Assembly (NCBI RefSeq): GCF_050908995.1
Contig: NC_135119.1
Location: 10,726,001 to 10,790,000, forward strand
DNA: 64,000 nt
Reading direction: 5' to 3'
Source of the DNA: Andrena cerasifolii
Lineage: Eukaryota; Arthropoda; Insecta; Hymenoptera; Andrenidae
Shown here: positions 1 to 12,369 of the stretch, piece by piece
Position numbering within the stretch: position 1 is the stretch's first letter
Layout of the letters: every line of letters begins with the position of its first letter
Notes under the pieces: generated by a model
Database searches by the model: none
Told to the model about the DNA's origin: nothing
Seen by the model: only the letters and a program-made list of their open reading frames with translations
Position numbers and translations under genes: made by a program

Positions 1-1004
1 GCGGGCTTCTAAAGATAAAGCGTCTGCCGGCGATTCGACCAGAAAATCGGCTACCTCCCCTCGCGTGCACCCCTCGATCGCGCTCGACGAGACGATTCCC
101 GAAAATGGTGAAAAAAATTGTGAGAAATTGAACGCTGGCTTAGCGGGACGGGGGAGAATCGCGGCGTAGTCTCGATCGGATCTATTCGAAATCTCGATCG
201 AGGGGGGTTAGAAAACAGACGCGGATGTTGACTCACTGCCGCTCTCACTTTTGCCCCGTCGATTCCCATCTCGCATATTTGCGCGCCGATCGCGGGCTCA
301 CCTTCCGTCGACGCGCTCGCGGCGCACCCGTGCTCGTCGACGACGAATTTCCCCCTCCCCCTCGGAGCTGGTCTCGCGACGCTAGAGGGGCGAACTGGTG
401 GACAGAGAATTTCAGATGGTAAATTCTCGGGTGTTCCCGTCGGTGCGCTCGCACGCACGCTCTCGACTGTCGACAGCCTGGGTCTCAGACACTTCTATTT
501 ATATTTTGATGTATCTGCGCCTGATTTTTGCGTAGAGGTTACTCATTCACTCGTCGATGAATTAAGGGTACAATGGGACGACCTGGAGGGGAGGGGAGGA
601 TCGGTTGTATTCCGCTCGACGGGCGTGTCTCTCTCGCGGCTCGATTCAATCGAAACACGCGCGTGCCTGTGTACCGTTGTTTCTAGGTGTGATGACGGAA
701 GGTGGATTCTCCTTGTTTGTCTGGGAAATTGGTTCGCCGGGATAGGCTGCTTAGATGGGAAGGTGAATATTTGATTAGGTTAATAGCAGGCTTCCGATCT
801 GCCTCCTTTCTTTTCACAGGCTTTTATTTAGCTTCGCTTGTGAGTTCGTTGGTTTGTCAGGGCGAAATCTTGTAAGCTAATTTTGACCCACTTGCATATA
901 TCCGATTCACTTGAAACATTGCACAGGTACGTACGTAGTTCCGACGACGATACAATATTTTCGCTGAAAAGCGAAGAATAATTTACAGTATTTTTTTTTA
1001 AACA
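1..1004. other. Intergenic; CpG-rich island then AT-rich DNA
   Basis: About the first 470 bases are CpG-rich and carry overlapping open frames on both strands (longest 135 codons). These frames look like consequences of GC content: no domain, no signal peptide, and similar openness in several frames. The rest is AT-richer with no gene or repeat that I recognise. The island could be a promoter or 5' exon of a gene to the left, but nothing in the sequence settles this. Confidence 0.4.
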
Positions 1005-1006
1005 CG

Positions 1007-1425
1007 CTTTTATTTAAACGTGCCAAAGAGGAAAGTAATTTTGATACCGGTCTGAATTAGTGCCTTAGAAGAATTCCCTTGTGCGACTAGAATTAAAAGC
1101 CAGAGGCGTGAATATTGAATATTAATAGTTACGCAAAAATTAATTAATGCACGGCACGATCTTGCGTCTTTCTCTTGGTGATTTTCAATCTGGTTGGATC
1201 TTAGGATAGACTTTGAATTGGGGAGTTGGACTGCTCGCAATCAAGTCGAATGCGAAGACTAATGTATCAAAATACGTGGAGCGTTATAAATGTTTATATA
1301 AAAAGAACAGTTTAATCTTTACGCCCCACGCTTTTGTTTCTAGTTATACGAGGGAATTCTTCTAAGGCAGTCATTTAGACCGGTATCAAAATTATTTCTT
1401 CCCCTTTTAGTACGTTTAAAAGAAA
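1007..1425. mobile_element. Foldback (long inverted-repeat) element
   Basis: Two arms of about 95 bp face each other around a spacer of about 230 bp. The left arm (about 1007-1102) reads through TTTTGATACCGGTCTGAAT and CCTTAGAAGAATTCCCT. The right arm (about 1332-1425) gives the same string on the other strand, with scattered substitutions. There is no open frame of note between the arms. This is the shape of a non-autonomous foldback or MITE-like DNA transposon; the superfamily is not determined because I cannot place exact termini or a target duplication. Confidence 0.65.
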
Positions 1426-1428
1426 AAT

Positions 1429-3702
1429 CTATATTCCGCTGCAGCAAAGACGTATAATAATAATAGTGCTGGATCTAATAGTGTTTTTAGGTCAACCTTT
1501 AATCGTTCAATCCCTTCGCTACTAAGAGTGATTACATATAGTCGCTCGCAGCTCCGTATAATAAAACAGCTACGTAAACCAATAAACAAATAGTGATAGC
1601 GATAATTTCTTTAAACAGACTAACATCAGCGCTTCTAAGTAATAGCTTGAAACGGTTCTACTGGGCGTGCGCCTAGAGGTTAGCAGCGTTCTGCATTCCC
1701 GTATTGCGTGTGCGATTTTCAAGTGGCGACTGCTGTTGCGAAAGGGTTAATTGGCGATACTTTGCACCTCTGCAGTGTAATACTCTAGGTCTACTTATGT
1801 GCCTTGTAACTAGGAAGTCAGAGTTGCACACTTGTCGCGAGTAGAACTGAAGTGGCTGAGGAGTTCCCCTTTTTCTTCAACCCCTTCAGTTTCCCTCGCG
1901 GGGGCTGCAGAACACTCAACCGTTACTTACAAGACCTTCGATATTCTATCGCAAATACGAGAGGTAGTTAAATGTTTTCCCAGCAAGAAGCTACCACTGC
2001 GAAGCACTCAACTTCGAAAAGTGCCATTTCTACCTATTTCTATGTACATTTATATTTATTTACTATTATTATATTTATTTATTATTTGTACACCCCGTGA
2101 GAACAAGAATTAGGCACCACGAAATATTTCAAGCTCCAAAGATAAATCGTTAAAATTAATTAAACAAGGGCGCGACGCCGCCGATACACGCGAGGGCCGG
2201 CCATATTCTCGCGGATCGGATCGATCGGCGATTAGCGTGAAACTCAGCGGGGCCGGCTCTATCGATCAAATGATTCACGGTTTTTCCGGTCGATCGCGAT
2301 CAGCGGGCGATAAAAACGGTCCCCGCGAGCGCGCGCGCGCGCGCTCGTCGTATGAAATTTCGTGGCATAAAAGACCGCCAGAGTGTATTTCTGTCCCCAT
2401 TAGCAAATAGCACATGAATTATACATGGCGGTCTGTTAATTAGCGGCGATGTGTTATGTGTCGGGTTTATCGAGACGGAAAATTAAATGGTTCGATACGC
2501 GCGCGCATAGAAACCGAGAAAGAGAGAGGGAATGTAGCCTGTGGGTGAAACTGCCGGAGGGGATTCTGTCGGACCCAGTTCGCATAGAAGATTTCTTCGA
2601 AATATTCCTAGAATTCGAGAGAACCGACGTTTGGCAAAGTGTAAATGCGATTTTGGAAGGGCGATGGCCAAGGATTGCTGCGGATTAGCTTGGATTCGAT
2701 AGAGCAGGTTCCCTTGGCTTCTGCTTCGTACGAGAGTACGTGTACAGGACGCTTCTGATATTAATGAGTTTTATCGTAGTGATCTTTCTGTTTATTTTTT
2801 CATCGATATGCAATACGAAATATTAAAAGAAAAATCTGTCAATGCACCCATATCGAACACTGAAGGATCAGTGCACGTTGGAATTGTAATTAACTCGTCA
2901 GCTTCCCATCCTGTTTCTATGGTACAGAGGTTTAGAGCCGATCGTTTGTGGAATTCACGAGGTGAAAGGGCGATTTCGGTTCGTCCGCTAACGAGGATGC
3001 TCCTATGACTATGCTAGCTGTGTATCCGGTATCGCGTCCGATCTCGAACGGTGAAAATCGTCGGCGTGAACTGTGTCGCATACACGCCTGCGACTGTCTC
3101 TACCTGCTCGTCGAACGGCAGGTCGTAAAATCCCTCGGAAATCGCGTTTTCCATCCGGGAAAGCCTGTCGAGATTGTATTTTATGAAATATTTTCCTTCC
3201 CCCTATTATCCTCGCTATTCTGCGATCCTTCTACCGTTTCAGGGAGCGTCGTGGGCTTATTTTGCTTCCCAGGGAAGCTTGATCCTCTTTCAACGCTGCT
3301 CATTAGAACGAATTAAAGTCAGGGGTTGAAGGATCGACGGGAGGGCAGAGTTTTGATGGGTAAACAGTTTCTGAGTTCGATGCTGTCGAGTTTTTAGTAA
3401 TGGAATTAGAGATTTGGAGATACTTGATCACTTGAGGGAGGTAGAATTGAATTTCGCACGCGGTAAGTTATGTGTGTCGATTATTTGTAAATTGTTTAAG
3501 AGAGTTCTGAAGGAAAATGCGAAGTCGAGGCGTGGAATAAGGTTCTTTGCACGAGATTTTTTTTTTGAGATTTTACTCGCTTCCATGGCATTGGCTGTTT
3601 TTTGTCGGGACCAGAAATAGGGCTACTTTTCTCACCAAAGGGTTATGACGACATCTGAAAATCATCTGATCGTTCAGAGGAGGAATTTAGATGGTAGATT
3701 TT
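1429..3702. other. Intergenic, no gene seen
   Basis: AT-rich DNA with a short GC-rich island near 2170-2350. The island ends in a 16-base alternating GC run (2329-2344), a sequence type prone to Z-DNA. Open frames of 60-100 codons occur, but none has a recognisable domain or convincing splice context. Confidence 0.4.
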
Positions 3703-4550
3703 TAGATTCTATATTCTTCAGATTCTCTAGATTTTATACTCTTCAGATTCTCGTGATTCTATATTTTTTGGATTCCCTGGATTCTATAATATACTCTTCG
3801 GATTCCCTAGATTCTATATTTTTTGGATTCCAGATTCTATATTCTTTGGATCCCCTAGATTCTATAATATACTCTTCAGATACCCTAGGTTCTATATTCT
3901 TTGGATTCCCTAGATTCTATAATATACTCTTCAGATACACTAGGTTCTATATTCTCTGGATTCCAAATTCTATATTCTTTGGATTCCTTAGATTCTATAA
4001 TGTACTCTTCGTATTCCCTAGATTCTATATTTTTTGGATTCCAAATTCTATATTCATTGGATTCCTTAGATTTTATAATATACTCTTCAGATACCCTAGG
4101 TTCTATATTCTTTGGATTCCCTAGATTCTATAATATACTCTTCAGATACCCTAGGTTCTATATTCTTTGGATTCCAAATTCTATATTCTTTGGATTCCTT
4201 AATTCTATATTCTTTGGATTCCTTAGATTCTATATTCTTTGGATTCCTTAGATTTTATAATATACTCTTCAGATACCCTAGGTTCTATATTCTTTGGATT
4301 CCAAATTCTATATTCTTTGGATTCCTTAATTCTATATTCTTTGGATTCCTTAGATTCTATATTCTTCGGATTCCAGATTCTCTGGATTCTCATACCCTTC
4401 AGAGCCCCTAGATTCTATATTCTCTAAATTACCTAAATTCTATAATATGCAACTTTAGATTCCATACTCTATAATGTACTCTTCAGATCCCCTAGACTCT
4501 ATATTCCTTACATTCCCTAAATTCTATATTCTTTAGATCCCACATTCTAG
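3703..4550. repeat. Minisatellite, roughly 25-bp units in higher-order blocks
   Basis: The array is built from variants of ATTCTATATTCTTTGGATTC alternating with a related ATAATATACTCTTCAGATAC unit. Blocks of several units recur as higher-order repeats. Three forward frames stay open over long stretches (159, 116 and 99 codons), giving apparent proteins made only of shifted copies of the same Ser/Leu/Phe/Tyr-rich peptide. That is expected from a stop-free repeat unit and is not evidence of coding. The edges are degenerate, with units decaying after about 4400. Confidence 0.9.
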
Positions 4551-6436
4551 AGAGATACGCGCGGCGGAGGCCCGTGAATCTATTCCAAGCGCGGCGGCCG
4601 AACGAGGAGGAGTAGATTTCTTATGGATCGGTTAGAAAACAGGACGGTTTTCGTGTCAGAATGAAATCAGGCCGCAGCGATATATCGTCGCTCTTAACCC
4701 CGCGATGCCCTGCCGCACGAAACTTTATTTCCACCAAGCCCGCCGCTTCCGCGGCTTTTACACCCTCAGGGACTGCTGCAGTGGACGCAGTGCAGGCGGT
4801 CTGCTGCACCTGATGCGCCAAATAATAATACCTACCGCGTTGTGCAACCCTCGAGCTACTGCCGTCACGCTCTGCCCGCCAACACGCTGTACAGGGCTGG
4901 GCCACCTGAAAATGTATTTGTCGCACGGCAATTCTAAAATCAGCCTTTTTGTAAAAAAAACAACCGATTGCACCTTAATTAGGCTGAGGAATCATAGTCC
5001 TTCTGTAACACTTTTTTGTATATTATTTATTTATTTCTTATATACTTCGTCTCATTTACTCGTGCATTCGACACTGAAGGTCCTTTACCCGCAAGTAGAT
5101 AAACAAATAAATATTAATGTATAATATATAATACCTACTTCAATACCATTTAATGTCGAATGTTTCCATTACATCAAGACAGTCTAATGGAGGTAAAAAT
5201 TTGGTAAAATCGTCAGGCTGATTTTATTCACAATTGTCCTACGACATATATTAATTTGAATATTTCTGATCTCGATGCAGGAATCTTTCTCTTTGGAGGA
5301 ATCCAAAATTCTGAACCACGTTTTTGGGAACAGCTAATATTTTATATAAAGTTCCCGGTTATTTGGCCCATTAAAACTTGTCTACATTTCAGCATAGAGA
5401 AGTACAGAAGACTATTATTCCCGGAGGAATTTCTTTAGGTCAGTTTGAAAGCTAGGGTTAGAAGGTTGAAGGAGCTTCAATATGAAATTGCTCCTAAAGA
5501 ATTGTACAATAGGATATCTTTTAGTCGGTACATATATTTGAAAACTCACTTCATTGTTTCCCTCATAAAACGCTTTGATTGCTACCTGCAGACATCCCCC
5601 TTTCAAATCTTCAAACGTTTCATGAATTCTAAAAAAAAAATCAGCAACCGCTCGCGTCAGATACAATCCAGAATCACATGGCAAATATTCAGAGACCGAA
5701 ATTGTTAGACCAGCGCGTGATTGCAGATGGGAATCCTGAAATCAGACAGGTAGAGCCTTGAAGGGACCTTGCAGCAACCCTGGCGTCCCCAAACACGGCT
5801 GTTTCTCATGCAAATGACGCGTTCGCACCTCCTCCAATTTCACAGCGAAAGCGGTCGCGCCGACTCGCCCTCCAAGGAGCCTCCTGCAACCCTCGCGAAG
5901 TTATGCAAATTCTGGAGACTTTCGTGTGCACGTTCCGTCTGTCTTTCCTTGGATGGCAAGTGGACCCGAGCGATCCATTCTGCCGCGACACGATCTACGG
6001 GCGCACGAACGCTTTTTCTCCACCGAAACAGTCGATGCTAATTCGCCTCTCGCGATCACGAAACCTCCCCCCACCCGTTGGCCGTGCTATTATCAAGGGT
6101 TTTCGAGGTTATCGCGAGCCCTTTGACGAAAGAAGCAGTTGAAGGGATGGGGAGTCGGGGTGGATGTTAGTAGAAGAGTGATAAATTGCGCTGGGAATTA
6201 CGCCTCTGGGCTGGTGAAAATTTCAGGCGATTCTGTTCGGAGTTTTCGACCTCTCAGTGGAGGAGATTCGATGGTTGATATTCTTGTTTGAGTGTGCAGG
6301 GGTGGAATGCGAAGTGGAGTTTAGTTTTTATGTGGAAACTTTATTTGGGATTTATAGGGTTCCCTCTTATTGTTCAGTGGGCTGTAGAGGAGTAGGTACT
6401 TTAGTGATAGTCATAGTCGTAGGAGTAATAGTCATA
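4551..6436. other. Intergenic, no gene seen
   Basis: Mixed composition, with a GC-richer patch near 4560-4900 and another near 5770-6130. Small open frames on both strands overlap one another and show no domain, signal peptide or splice-bounded exon that I can support. Confidence 0.35.
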
Positions 6437-6700
6437 TTCTGTTAACAGTTTATTTTTTTTACTCGTAGTCTATTTGGTAGTATTCTACTGATAGAGTAAT
6501 TTGTTAAGCACTACTCTATTAATAGAGTAAGTACTGTGTTATTTGTCAGTGATCTATACATGAGGACTCTGCTGATGATTATTCTGTTAATAGTTTATTC
6601 TTTTCTTTAACTCGTAGTCTATTGGGTAGTATTATATTAATAGAGTTTTCTGGTAGGCACTACTCTGTTGATAGAGTACTCTGTTGAGCAAATTCTGTTG
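6437..6700. repeat. Two-copy tandem duplication of about 145 bp
   Basis: Two diverged copies start with GTTAACAGTTTATT (about 6437) and GTTAATAGTTTATT (about 6582). Both run through an ACTCGTAGTCTATTGGGTAG-like stretch and end in short TAGAGTACT motifs. Degenerate TCTATTGATAGAGTA motifs continue to about 6830. No coding potential. Confidence 0.6.
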
Positions 6701-8772
6701 GCCAGTAATTTGTTGAGTAGTATTCTATTGGCACACTATGTACTTTATGCACACTACACTATGTTCATCACAACTCTATTGATACAGGTTCTTATTAATC
6801 AGTGTTCCAGTGACATAGTACTCTACTAACCTTTAGAGGGCGTAACTATAGTGTCCACCTAAGAATTTGGATACTTTGCCGGCCATTTTTGGTGGCACAT
6901 ATGCATAAATTTTAAGTAAATAAAATTTACCATTTCACCTCTAAAGGTTAAAGGGTCTGCCTGCCTACTTTGACGGCCTGAAAAGCTGCGCGGTATTTGT
7001 TTTTAAAGAGAATCTCAAATTATATTAGTTTGAAAACTTTATGCCTATGTTTGTACATATTTAGGTAACATTTAAAAAAAATATATTTAAAAAAAAACGG
7101 TGCCTAAAACGATGTTTTTCGAATTGGTTAGCATGATATCTCAAAAACCAACCACCCGATTTATTTAAAACTTGGTATATATCTTCAGTAGTCGGTTTTT
7201 ACAAAATTAGACTTTTGCAATTTAAAATTCAGCGAATTTTTTTTTCAGAAATCGATGTCTGTTTTAGACGCTGCAACTTTTTTTACTTTTCAGTATTTCT
7301 CATATAATCTAGTTCAGATGATAGCCACACTCATCCAGATTGCACAATTTTTTCAATTTTCTATTTCAGGCAACTACAGCAGCTGATTTTATGCTAACCA
7401 TGCGAATATGATTTTTGTAAGGCGCTCTATTTGAAGCACTATAACTCCGGATATAACCACTATTCTTGCATACAATTTCCCTTCTAGTGAATTTAGGCGG
7501 CAAACAAAAAACTTTCCTTGTTAATTAATGATCACTATTTACTGCTTTCCACTGCTCAATCGATAAATCTCTCTTTTGTCCACTATTTCACCACTAAAAT
7601 ACTCTATCACTCATCCATCGCTAGAATCCTCCAGTCACCGTTGTTCTAAAGAGAACCCACCCCTGTAATCAGCAATCAAAAACTACCCTTCATCACCCAG
7701 CATTGTCCCAACCAGTCCATTGAGCCCCGAAAACAGAACGCGAAATCAGAACGGAGGACTTGATTCCGTAGGAAAGTCGGTGCTGCTCGGTCGCTGGCAA
7801 CGATGAATGGAGGCGGCCGAGGGGAAGCGTTTTTCCGATTTGATTCAGATCGCGTCGCTCGCGAAATGGGGAACACGTGTCGCGGGGCCGAATATCCAGC
7901 GTGAACCTTTAAAAATAGAAAAGCCCGCCGAGCCTCGTCACAGTCGCACGTATACGCGTCCCGGACGCTAGTTAATAATCTCGATTTCTCAAGGCCGTTC
8001 CAAGCCAATTTTTCACAGGCTGCGCGCATCTAGGACCTCGACTCGACGGTGAAAGCAAGTCCTCCGCACGGCCAATTCGAAATCCGTTCGTTAACCCGCC
8101 AACTGGGTCACTTTTCGATTAAAATCGCTCCTTTGGCTATATGCAAAGTAATTACACAGGGTGTGAAAGAATGATGATATTCGTTCCCTTCGTGGCTTCA
8201 ATTTTAATATCAAGCTCAAAACTGGATTTCGGTTTTAATTTCTGTGACGAGTTAACTAGTAGTCAGAGAGGTAGTTACTCTACCTCCCCATTTTTCCACC
8301 CCTTCCCAGTTAAGCAGCGTCAAAGCGGGGTGGCAATTTCTTTCAAATCGCTCGCGTTTCGACGCCCCGTTTCCTGTGGCCCGAGTGCATTTTCTGTTTT
8401 TATATTCCTCTCCTCTTTCCATATGTCACGTTCGTTGACGTGCGCGGGCGGAGGAATGGGCAATATCGCGATGGAATGACGGCCTAAAATTTAATTTATA
8501 CACAGCGCTGACGTCTTACGAGCGACTCGCGTGATTCCCTCGATTGACGTGGAAAAGGAGCTTTCTCATTCACTGATCGAGGGTAGATCTCTCGGAGAAT
8601 GCTTCCCCCGCTTCTTGGCTGCTCGCATAAGCCTTGCCACTGTTTAACACCCCTGTAACACTAACCCCTGCAATTTTTAAACCTGAGAATTCACCAAGCA
8701 CAACAAGATGAAAATTTAACCCAAAAGATACGTAGAGAAAAACTGCCACTTACGATGAGTGTACCTAGTCCA
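6701..8772. other. Intergenic, probable decayed repeat sequence
   Basis: Bases 6840-7420 are AT-rich with long A and T runs and look like old dispersed repeat sequence, though I find no partner copy in the window. A GC-richer patch covers about 7700-8060. I see no supported gene. Confidence 0.35.
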
Positions 8773-8839
8773 CGCGTGGAACGCCCATCGGCGTTCAGAA
8801 GCACGCTCGACGTATAGCGCCATGGGACTTCCGCACGCG
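8773..8839 (+). repeat. Dispersed hairpin element, copy 1
   Basis: First of eight related elements in the window. The core GGAACGCCCATCGGCGTTC forms a hairpin. The ends CGCGTG and CACGCG are complementary, and the right end carries the family motif CTTCCGCACGCG. This copy is about 67 bp, slightly shorter than the 71-72 bp of most others, apparently through a small deletion in the left arm. It lies just upstream of the CRE-containing GC-rich region. Confidence 0.75.
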
Positions 8840-9560
8840 ACGTATGTTCGTCGGTCGAGTTCCATCACCCGAGGGGTTGATCACCCCAGATCAAGATCCA
8901 GGGGGTCCATGGGTCTCTAGATCACCCGATATCCGTCTAGGAACCATAAAATATCAGCGGGGCCTTATTTGAGTGACGTCACAGTTGGCATCTGGGTCCA
9001 TTTGGACCATTAGTACGATTCCTGTTTATCAATTTCTCAGTGTCTCTCTATTACTACGTAGTATCCACTATCGTGTCGTTACGTATGTACATCTGGGTCA
9101 AAAGTGACCCAGACACCTCGGTCCGAGGGTTGAAGCAGGATTCTATTTACGCCCAGGACGGCCGTCAGCCGCTGGCCGCCTCTGTGTAGGTGAAGCTCGT
9201 GAAACGCGGGAGGACATCGGGGCGAGGGACCGAGCGACAGAGACGAGTGCACCGTACGAGCGGCGCAGAGAGAGGCGAGGAGAGAGGGAGAGGAAGGGGC
9301 TGACTGTCTTACGAGCGTCTGCGAGCGTATCCCGCCTTGCCGGCGCGTATCCAGGAAGTGACGTCAGCCAGGCGACGTTCTTATGAATTAATTTGCGGAA
9401 ATCGAGCCTCCCACCTACCCCTTTCTCCCGCGTGCAGATCCTAATCCTTGCGATTGCGCAATCCTAGCGACGCCCACGCGGCGAAAAGTCCGCGCTACTA
9501 GACGCTACGCGCGTTTCCTCCGCTCAGCTGGGAGAGTATAGTCTGTGATGGAGCCTGGTA
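8840..9560. promoter_or_regulatory. CpG-rich region with two perfect CRE octamers
   Basis: TGACGTCA occurs exactly at 8974-8981 and 9359-9366, and a TGACGTC variant lies near 8506. This palindrome is the classical cAMP-response element bound by CREB/ATF-type bZIP dimers. Between the two sites lies a CpG-rich stretch with a purine GAGAG-rich tract (about 9265-9300), a sequence type bound by GAGA-factor-like proteins in flies. I see no TATA box and no downstream exon that I recognise, so a promoter or enhancer role is inference from composition and motifs. Confidence 0.3.
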
Positions 9561-11058
9561 GATCGTGGAGACTTTGGCGAGGAATCTGGGAGGAACAATT
9601 TCCCTGAGGATGCAGGGGCCTAAATGTGTTTTTCAATGGGCTTTGAGGCAGCTTTTCTTGGGGCGTATTGGTCCTCAACCTAGGTCTGTGAAGTTGGCAC
9701 TGTCATCACATTCCACTTCAGAAACGATGAGAAATGTTCGTGGGGGTGATGATGATACATTTTTTAATTTGGTCATAAGTTATTTTGAAGGGTGGACTAA
9801 CGAAAATTTTATTGCGGGTGGACAAACGAAGACTGTTTCTATTTTATAAAAAAAATTACACTCGAGGGTGCAAAGTTCACATACCTCCGCACCTGAAGTA
9901 GCGAAGTTCGTGGGGTCTTAATTTGGGTGGTTGTGTTTATGTGCTTGTGTGTTTGTTGTACTGTTTTGGGCCATTACTATGCCTCTATAAGGCGCTATGC
10001 AGGAGACTTCGATATAACCCCGCATGAAAGCTCGAAAGGTGACAATAAACGAGGACCTCCATTTTTTTTAAGGACCATTTTTCATATGGTTATGCGAATC
10101 TACTTGTTAACGTGGTGGTCTCGTGGTGTTGCATCAGCTTGGTAAAGACGTCGATCTGGTGGATTATTAGGCCGCTGTTCAGCTGTGGTTTTAAAAGAAC
10201 TGGTGGGATTGCGGTGGATGTCTTTCCGTCTGAGTAAAAAATCTAGGAAAATGAATTTATCTCTTACTTTGTATTACCTATATCGATTGCCCAAACGTAG
10301 AAGTCTAAATATCGCCAAATGAAATAAAAATGGCACGCCACTTCCATAATCACCAGCACCATTATGAAGGTCTACTGTATTCCTCCTAAGTTCAGCACAA
10401 TGTTCAAGCCTGTTGTTAAATCAATCCTACCCATTTTTCACATTTTTCTTTCAATCTTTCGGTTCACCTCCCCCCTCTGCTCCGTTCCTCGAGCTTCCCT
10501 AACGCTCCACTTTGTGAAGATCCCCCACAAAGAGGTCTTGCTCGAAAAACTGTTGCATCCTCGAGGGTTTCCCGTTAGGATAGGCTGCATCGACGGAATC
10601 GGCTTCCAAGAAGCGATTTTGCATCGCAAATGACCGGCGGAGGAGCGTTGCTGCCGCGAGAGACGTCGATGACTGTCCGCCTCACCCACGTACCGCCAGG
10701 CGATGAACAATAGTTGAACGTTGACGGCAAGATCCTCGCTGTTGTCGCTATTTTAGGCGCGTCGCCGAACCGGCATCCACTGCGAGCGTGATATTCGGTT
10801 TCGGAAATCGGCCTGTCGGGTACATAGAAGAGTGGCTAGATTATTCACGGTTTGGTGGAGGATCGATGGCATGCTCAGTGGAGGTTGTCGATCGGGAGTT
10901 GCACCCACGCTTCAACAGCGAGTGTGTAGTCATTGGTTGCGGCATGAATGACTGATTCAGGAGAAATTAGCGATCAGGACGGGTGTAGTCGTTTTTGGCA
11001 TAGTTGTGCGTGAATTGGGTGGTCCCTTTGGCGGGGCGAGGGATGTGGGATAGTTGGA
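9561..11058. other. Intergenic, no gene seen
   Basis: Mixed sequence with several open frames of 70-95 codons, none with a recognisable domain. GC-richer from about 10,480 to 10,950. No inverted repeat or tandem array noticed. Confidence 0.35.
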
Positions 11059-11777
11059 GGGTATTCAGGTTTGTGGGACCTTCTTCAGGTATTTGAGAAA
11101 TAGAGGAATGTGTTTAGGGCGAGGTTTATTGGAATTTGATGACTTTATTCTGAGTTAAAAGTAGGGTAGGTATTCTTTTTTGGTTAAGTCCTTAGTTGGG
11201 ATTCCTGTTTTTTAAGGGGGGAATATTTAGTGGGTATTCAGGTTTGTGGGACCTTCTTCAGGTATTTGAGAAATAGAGGAATGTGTTTAGGGCGAGGTTT
11301 ATAAGAATTTGATGACTTTATTCTGAGTTAAAAGTAGACTATACTCCTTAGTTGGGTATACTATTTTTTGGGTAGGGGGCACTTGTGGATATTCAGGTTT
11401 GGGAGGCCCTTCTGAGGTATTTGAAGGCTAGAGTGATGTGTTTGGGGGTATCACTGGGAATTTGATTCGCTTGTTCCGGACTGAAACTAGTCATCTGTTT
11501 GGTCCGGTTCTTACTTGGGTGTTTTATGCAAGAAGTATGATATTTTCTGGATATTCAGGTTTGGGGGACCATTGTGAGGTATTCAGGGCTAAAGAAACGT
11601 ATTTGGGGGATATCTGTGGGAATACGATAGCTATGTTCTGGATTAAAATTAAAGTCATCTGTTTAGTCAAGTCCTCACTTGGGAAGCTTGTCCTGTTCTA
11701 TGGGAGGAGCAGTATGTTTGGTGGATATTCAAGTTTTGGGGACTTTTATAAGGTATTTGAAGGGGATGTCATATAGT
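11059..11777 (+). repeat. Tandem array of 160-175 bp units, about 4.3 copies
   Basis: Units begin with ATATTCAGGTTTGGGGGACC or close variants near 11,059, 11,233, 11,390, 11,552 and 11,726. The first two units are nearly identical over their first 100 bases. The later ones are much more diverged, so the first duplication looks recent. The last copy is truncated after about 50 bases. The 112-codon frame at 11,438-11,776 is made of two of these units and is not taken as a gene. Confidence 0.85.
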
Positions 11778-12369
11778 CTGTTATATAGTCTATTCAAATC
11801 GTAACGTTCAGAACAATTTACTCACCGCATACCTACACATCTTGCATACATTACTGAAGAAGTAGAGCACCCACTAATCACATCTTGCCCAAGTCAAATA
11901 CAAGAACAGTCATACGTTAGAACGTCAGACACCTACATCCACTGCACGCCTTAATCGAAGCCGAAAGGGTCACTGATTCGATGGACCCCCACATTCGAGA
12001 CAAAGGCTGCAGCGATCCATTGGTCAGACACCTACGTTCTATCTGCTCCACGTCTTGATCATTTAGAACAAGTCTACTGACTCTATATCTATATCTCATC
12101 GCACTGCATATTATAAAGACTAAAACGTTGTAGGTATTATTAGTTAAACAGTAGAGCATGTATGTTCCACCACAACTCTAAACACTCTCATAGGAGGCAA
12201 TAGTTCTCTCAATAGTGGGCTATATAGGTAAGTGTATAGACATTGAAAGGCCATCTTCTAGAAGCTAGGAGAGAATAAATACCTTAACCTTAAACACCCT
12301 CATCTATTCAAAATCCTATGCGAAACCCAAAATGTCACTAATTGGACATCTACTATATATCCCTATTGA
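11778..12369. other. Intergenic, no gene seen
   Basis: AT-rich spacer between a tandem array and a TIR element. One 80-codon minus-strand frame has no recognisable features. Confidence 0.4.

Noticed and set aside
3645..4427. Apparent repetitive proteins of 62-159 residues
   Set aside because: They are shifted translations of a minisatellite whose unit lacks stops.
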